Positions 14,545 to 17,853 of a DNA stretch of 17,853 bases are shown piece by piece; positions within the stretch are counted from its first letter, which is position 1, and every line of letters begins with the position of its first letter. The stretch is from contig JAPLHX010000161.1 in NCBI GenBank assembly GCA_026389415.1, positions 1 to 17,853 of the forward strand, written 5' to 3'. Source of the stretch: Coprothermobacterota bacterium (GTDB lineage Bacteria; Caldisericota; JANLFM01). The position numbers and the translations under genes are program-made. The notes under the pieces are model-generated. The model was not told where the DNA came from, searched no databases, and saw only the letters and a program-made list of their open reading frames with translations.

Positions 14545-16311
14545 TTAGGGGGTCAGCGCTTGCCAACCCCCCGTGACCAGGTTGAGCACCAGGTTGCGGT
14601 CCACCGGCTCCTTATCCTGCCACAGCCCCAGCACCAACCCGGCCCGGTTATAAATCACCATCTTGCCGGCGATGCTCAGGCCACGGAATTTCAGCTTCTC
14701 TCCGCCCGGAAATTGCTCGTCCCCACCATAGTGGGCAATGAAAGCCCGCCCGATCTGGGGGACGATCTCCCCGATTTCTGTCGCGTTCATCTGCAGGATG
14801 CCGAACAGGTTGAGGTCGGTCATTACCTGCCGGGCCACCTTCTCTACCCCGCCTTGGGTGAATTCGAGGGCGTAGCTGGGGAAATCCTTGCCCTGGGCGG
14901 AAAATGAGGGAATGGTGGCGATCTGTCCCGTGCGGAGGGTCATCGTCTGGTCCGCCCCGATCGCCACCAGGCGGTAAGCCATCGGGTAGCTGACCAGCGA
15001 GCTTGTTTCCACATCATAGAGTACACTGCCGTCATCGTAGTGCGTCAAGACCACGTCCTGGGCGTGGTAGTGTCCGGAAAAGATCACCGGTATACCGAAA
15101 CGGGCCAGCATATTACCGATCTGGGGATAATCGTCCAGCAGGTATTCACCGAAGTTCTTCTGCTGACTGTCGTAATGCTCCATCAAGTTGTGGTGACACA
15201 TGGCCAGCACGGCTTTCTTCTGCGTCTTGGCCTGTGCCAGCATCGTCTCAATCCAGTCCAGCCGTTCCTGCGTGAGCCGGCCATTGGTCTGTGGCTCACC
15301 CACAGCCAGGTTGTCCGCGTCGTCACAGGAGTCGATGGCCAGCACCCACAAGCCCGGTACCGGGTCCACCAGGTAGCTAAGGGAGTTCGGGTCACGGGCT
15401 AGGGCTTGACCGTAACCGAAATCCTGATAGATTTGGGCGAATTCCGCCGGTGTCACCACGGGCACGGGCTCCGTCCCAGTGGCGGTATAGCGCACGGCAT
15501 CCGGGTTTTCGATGTCATGGTTGCCGGGGACGACGAACACCTGGCGCCCCCCTTGTTCGATCGTCGCCAGGAAAGTAGCCAGTCGTTCGTGATTGGGCTT
15601 TTCCCCGTCCTTGGTCAGATCGCCCGAGATCAGCACGAATTGCGCCGGGGACCGGCCGATCTCGCCAATCAGCGTTTCCAGCAACTCCTGGGACTGGGCC
15701 AGCATCTTCCGGTCGGAATCGATGTACGCCTGAAAGGAAGGCCCGCTGGTGCCAAGCGCGGGGTCGTAGTAATGCAGATCGCTGGCTACCAAAAACTGGG
15801 TCGAAGGAAAGTCCACCCGGGGGAGGCTCAGGGCCTGGGATAATTCAGGATCCGTCTCGTAGCGGAAAGTTAGCGAGGAAAGGCTCGGCCCGCTGCAGGC
15901 CGACAGCAGGAAGACGGTCAGTATCAGGAAACCGGTGGCGGTGAAGGGGGAGGGTCGTGGCAGCCGTGTCAGGAAGGAAACCAAAAGAACCAGCAAGCCG
16001 ACGCCGGCTCCGATGTACGGGTGGTAGGTGTAAAGCGGATTGGACAGCATCAGCCCATACAAAGGAAAACTGGGGATCACGAACTCCACCAGCGAGCAAA
16101 GCAAGAGAAGGAACCCCGCCAGCAGGTTCATCCGCCGCAGAGAGCGCCCCCGACCTTTCAGACCGAGAGCCCCCCACAGCAAGGCGAAAGCCATGGCCAG
16201 GATGGTATGCCACAGCGGCAGTGGCTCACCGGGATTCAAAATCAAGTTCGAAACGGCCATCCCCAACAACAGCAACGACCCGAACAGGGCAATCGTTTTT
16301 TGGATTCGCAT
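14545..16311 (-). CDS. Membrane-anchored calcineurin-type metallophosphoesterase
   Basis: From ATG 16311 the protein has 588 residues. Five hydrophobic segments (about 8-26, 34-50, 62-80, 98-116, 123-139) precede the catalytic domain. The metal ligands are all present: SDLHYYD (D178, H180), SGDLTKDG (D231), PGNHD (N264, H265), CHHN (H373/H374) and SGHYH (H414, H416). It would cleave phosphoesters, probably on the outer face of the membrane; the substrate is unknown. The last hydrophobic segment ends in LLSACSG, which looks like a lipobox, so the family's usual lipoprotein signal may have been joined to a membrane module. The open frame extends to 16389, but those 26 residues (MGSSNRGTPG...) look non-coding, and no ribosome site is clear for either start. 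Confidence 0.85.
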   Translation of the reverse strand: MRIQKTIALFGSLLLLGMAVSNLILNPGEPLPLWHTILAMAFALLWGALGLKGRGRSLRRMNLLAGFLLLLCSLVEFVIPSFPLYGLMLSNPLYTYHPYIGAGVGLLVLLVSFLTRLPRPSPFTATGFLILTVFLLSACSGPSLSSLTFRYETDPELSQALSLPRVDFPSTQFLVASDLHYYDPALGTSGPSFQAYIDSDRKMLAQSQELLETLIGEIGRSPAQFVLISGDLTKDGEKPNHERLATFLATIEQGGRQVFVVPGNHDIENPDAVRYTATGTEPVPVVTPAEFAQIYQDFGYGQALARDPNSLSYLVDPVPGLWVLAIDSCDDADNLAVGEPQTNGRLTQERLDWIETMLAQAKTQKKAVLAMCHHNLMEHYDSQQKNFGEYLLDDYPQIGNMLARFGIPVIFSGHYHAQDVVLTHYDDGSVLYDVETSSLVSYPMAYRLVAIGADQTMTLRTGQIATIPSFSAQGKDFPSYALEFTQGGVEKVARQVMTDLNLFGILQMNATEIGEIVPQIGRAFIAHYGGDEQFPGGEKLKFRGLSIAGKMVIYNRAGLVLGLWQDKEPVDRNLVLNLVTGGWQALTP

Positions 16312-16519
16312 AGTATCAGTAGAATAGCAAAAAAGAACCCAACCGTCCGTCCGCTCGCGACCCGGAGTGCCCCGATTCGAACTCCCCAATCCACGTGACG
16401 CCGAAAAAAGAGTATTTCCTTCGTCACACCTTTATGGGCCCTTAATTTGGCAGCGCTATCCTGATTCAGGAAATGGTTGGGGATTGATCCCGGCCTGACT
16501 GAAAACGGAGGAATCGAAC
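16312..16519. promoter_or_regulatory. Divergent control region with two short dyads
   Basis: This separates the metallophosphoesterase from the divergent lipoprotein gene. TTATGGGCCCTTAA (16432-16445) is 12/14 palindromic, and TCCTGATTCAGGA (16459-16471) is a perfect 6+1+6 dyad. A CGGAGG at 16506-16511, 8 nt from ATG 16520, is the ribosome site of the plus-strand gene. No clear -10/-35 pair was seen. Confidence 0.35.
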
Positions 16520-17350
16520 ATGCGTAAGGTTGCGTTTGCACAGACCCTTGTAGTGGTTCTTACCACCATCTTGCTTCTTTCGGCATGTACATTCAGCCCG
16601 ATCCCCTCTCCAACGCCCTCCTCCACTACCAGCAGTGCTTCTCCGACCAGCACAAATTCCTTATCCTCAAATAGTTCCACCCCGGTCCAACCTGACTATT
16701 TGGTGCTGATCTCGCTCGATGCTTGCCGGCCGGAATACCTGGACTTGGCTCCTCTACCGCACCTGCGCGAGCTGATGGATAGCGGCATGATCTACCGCGA
16801 AGCCTGGGTGGGAGCCCTGGTGAGCAACACGCCCCCGGGACATACAGAGATCAGCACCGGCACGCTTCCCAAGCACAACGGTATCCTCAGCTTCAGTTGG
16901 CGCGATCCCGATACCGGGAATCCGATCAAACCCACAACCCTGGGAGCGATCAACCGGGGCGAGATGGCCCGCATCGTGGCCGAGCACGGCGTGCCCACTT
17001 TGGCTACCCTCTACAAGGCGCTGTATCAGGATCGGGTGGTGGCCGCGGTCAGCGCTCAGAAATTCTACGCTGCCCAGGGACTGGGCATGGGCTCCACCGA
17101 CTACATCCTGTATGCCAAGCAGCAAGCCGGGGAGGATCTGGAGACCAACTTACCTCAGAAGGACCTTTTGCACACCGCCACCGAAGTTCTTGTGCCAATG
17201 GCTTTGACCGGTCAAGAGCCTCCTGCCGCGGTGATGCAGGACCCCCGCTTGCGCGTGCCGGTGGAATCGGTTTGCCATCCAGGCGGCTTTGGTGCTGTGG
17301 GAGGCCGTGCAACCCGGCGCGCTGTTACTGAACCTGCCGGCGACGGATGA
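16520..17350 (+). CDS. Type I phosphodiesterase/nucleotide pyrophosphatase lipoprotein (frameshifted; 5' part)
   Basis: An alkaline-phosphatase-superfamily enzyme. Residues 1-23 form a lipoprotein signal (TTILLLSAC, C23 the lipidated residue), followed by a Ser/Thr/Pro-rich linker to about 57. VLISLDACRPEYL (62-74) holds metal ligand D67, and SNTPPGHTEISTG (102-114) holds the nucleophile T104. Such enzymes hydrolyse nucleotide diphosphates or phosphodiesters outside the cell. The start is supported by CGGAGG 8 nt upstream. After about residue 243 the frame loses sense (VESVCHPGGFGAVGGRATRR) and stops at 17350, while another frame continues the family sequence to the window end. The gene is thus interrupted once near 17250. 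It is divergent from the other phosphoesterase. Confidence 0.8.
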   Translation: MRKVAFAQTLVVVLTTILLLSACTFSPIPSPTPSSTTSSASPTSTNSLSSNSSTPVQPDYLVLISLDACRPEYLDLAPLPHLRELMDSGMIYREAWVGALVSNTPPGHTEISTGTLPKHNGILSFSWRDPDTGNPIKPTTLGAINRGEMARIVAEHGVPTLATLYKALYQDRVVAAVSAQKFYAAQGLGMGSTDYILYAKQQAGEDLETNLPQKDLLHTATEVLVPMALTGQEPPAAVMQDPRLRVPVESVCHPGGFGAVGGRATRRAVTEPAGDG

Positions 17351-17853
17351 GTACGGTCACCGGACCGGTGGGATCAGCGACCCGGCCACGATGCGCCAGG
17401 TGATGGAAACCACCGACGAGGCCCTGGGCCAACTGATTGACGCCTACCGCCAGGCCGGCCTGTTCGACCGCACCCTGTGGGTGATCACCGCCGACCATGG
17501 CATGATCCCCAACGCCCAACAGATCGACCCCCAACAGATCAAAGATCTGGCCTACCAAGCCGGGATCCATGGCCAGGCGGGATGGCCCTATTGTGCCCTG
17601 GACGACCCCTCGCAAGCCGCCGCTTGGGCCGAAACGCTGGCCCAAGGTGGGATCTCTGGGGTTCGGGGGACTTTCGCCAAGGAGCAACAGGGTGACGATT
17701 TCCGTTACCAGCCCTCACCATCCACTCAAGCCCATCTTGCAACCGAACAAATCGCCGCCTACCAGTACTTGTTGGACAGCTTTGTCGGCCCGGAAAGCCC
17801 GGACGTCGTCATCATCACGGCGGAGAACACCCTGGAGGGGACTGCCCCCCTCT
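17256..17853 (+). pseudogene. Continuation of the phosphodiesterase in the shifted frame, running off the window
   Basis: The frame reads NRFAIQAALVLWEAVQPG, then LLNLPATDEYGHRTGG, then TTDEALGQLIDAYRQAGLFDRTLWVITADHGM, with the ADHGM metal motif of the alkaline-phosphatase superfamily, and on to DVVIITAENTLEG at the last base. It is open without a stop for almost 600 nt. One extra base (or two missing) between about 17240 and 17272 would join it to the upstream part. Confidence 0.75.

Overview
The window is high-GC bacterial DNA that is densely packed with genes. It suggests an anaerobic or facultative bacterium, possibly Chloroflexota. That placement is an inference from the gene mix: a tungsten/molybdenum aldehyde ferredoxin oxidoreductase-type enzyme, a DUF362 protein, a radical-SAM sulfatase maturase, an ECF sigma factor with a SnoaL-like tail, and lipobox-bearing phosphoesterases. 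There is no rRNA or tRNA to confirm it.

Layout. (1) 1-1469, plus strand: the 3' end of an alpha/beta hydrolase, then an APH/SrkA-type phosphotransferase. (2) 7352-1523, minus strand: a four-gene sulfatase locus. It reads, in order of transcription, radical-SAM sulfatase-maturating enzyme (anSME), ECF-type sigma factor with SnoaL domain, formylglycine sulfatase, and SulP sulfate transporter with STAS domain. The maturase would convert the sulfatase active-site Cys to formylglycine in the cytosol. The sulfatase has no visible signal peptide, so it too would act in the cytosol. SulP would move the substrate counter-ion or released sulfate. (3) 7419-7778: a divergent control region with a 27-nt dyad. 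(4) 7779-9262, plus strand: a cobalamin-binding, mutase-like protein that is broken by a frameshift near 8988. (5) 13179-9266, minus strand: an aldehyde ferredoxin oxidoreductase-type enzyme with two fused 4Fe-4S ferredoxin motifs, coupled through a GTGA overlap to a DUF362 protein. (6) 13224-13727, plus strand: a small flavin-binding (PPOX-like) protein bracketed by short palindromic repeats. (7) 14503-13780, minus strand: an agmatinase/arginase-family pseudogene with an internal deletion. (8) 16311-14545, minus strand: a membrane-anchored metallophosphoesterase. (9) 16520-17853, plus strand: a lipoprotein of the type I phosphodiesterase/nucleotide pyrophosphatase family, frameshifted near 17250 and running off the window.

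Two things stand out beyond single genes. One is a family of about 20-nt imperfect palindromes (core gaca-NN-ctgc-NN-NN-ggctg). It has six copies here, and several sit at gene ends or inside coding sequence. The other is the self-contained sulfatase operon, which carries its own maturase and a divergent sigma-like regulator. Three genes in 18 kb are interrupted. This could be real gene decay or assembly error, and the sequence alone cannot separate the two.
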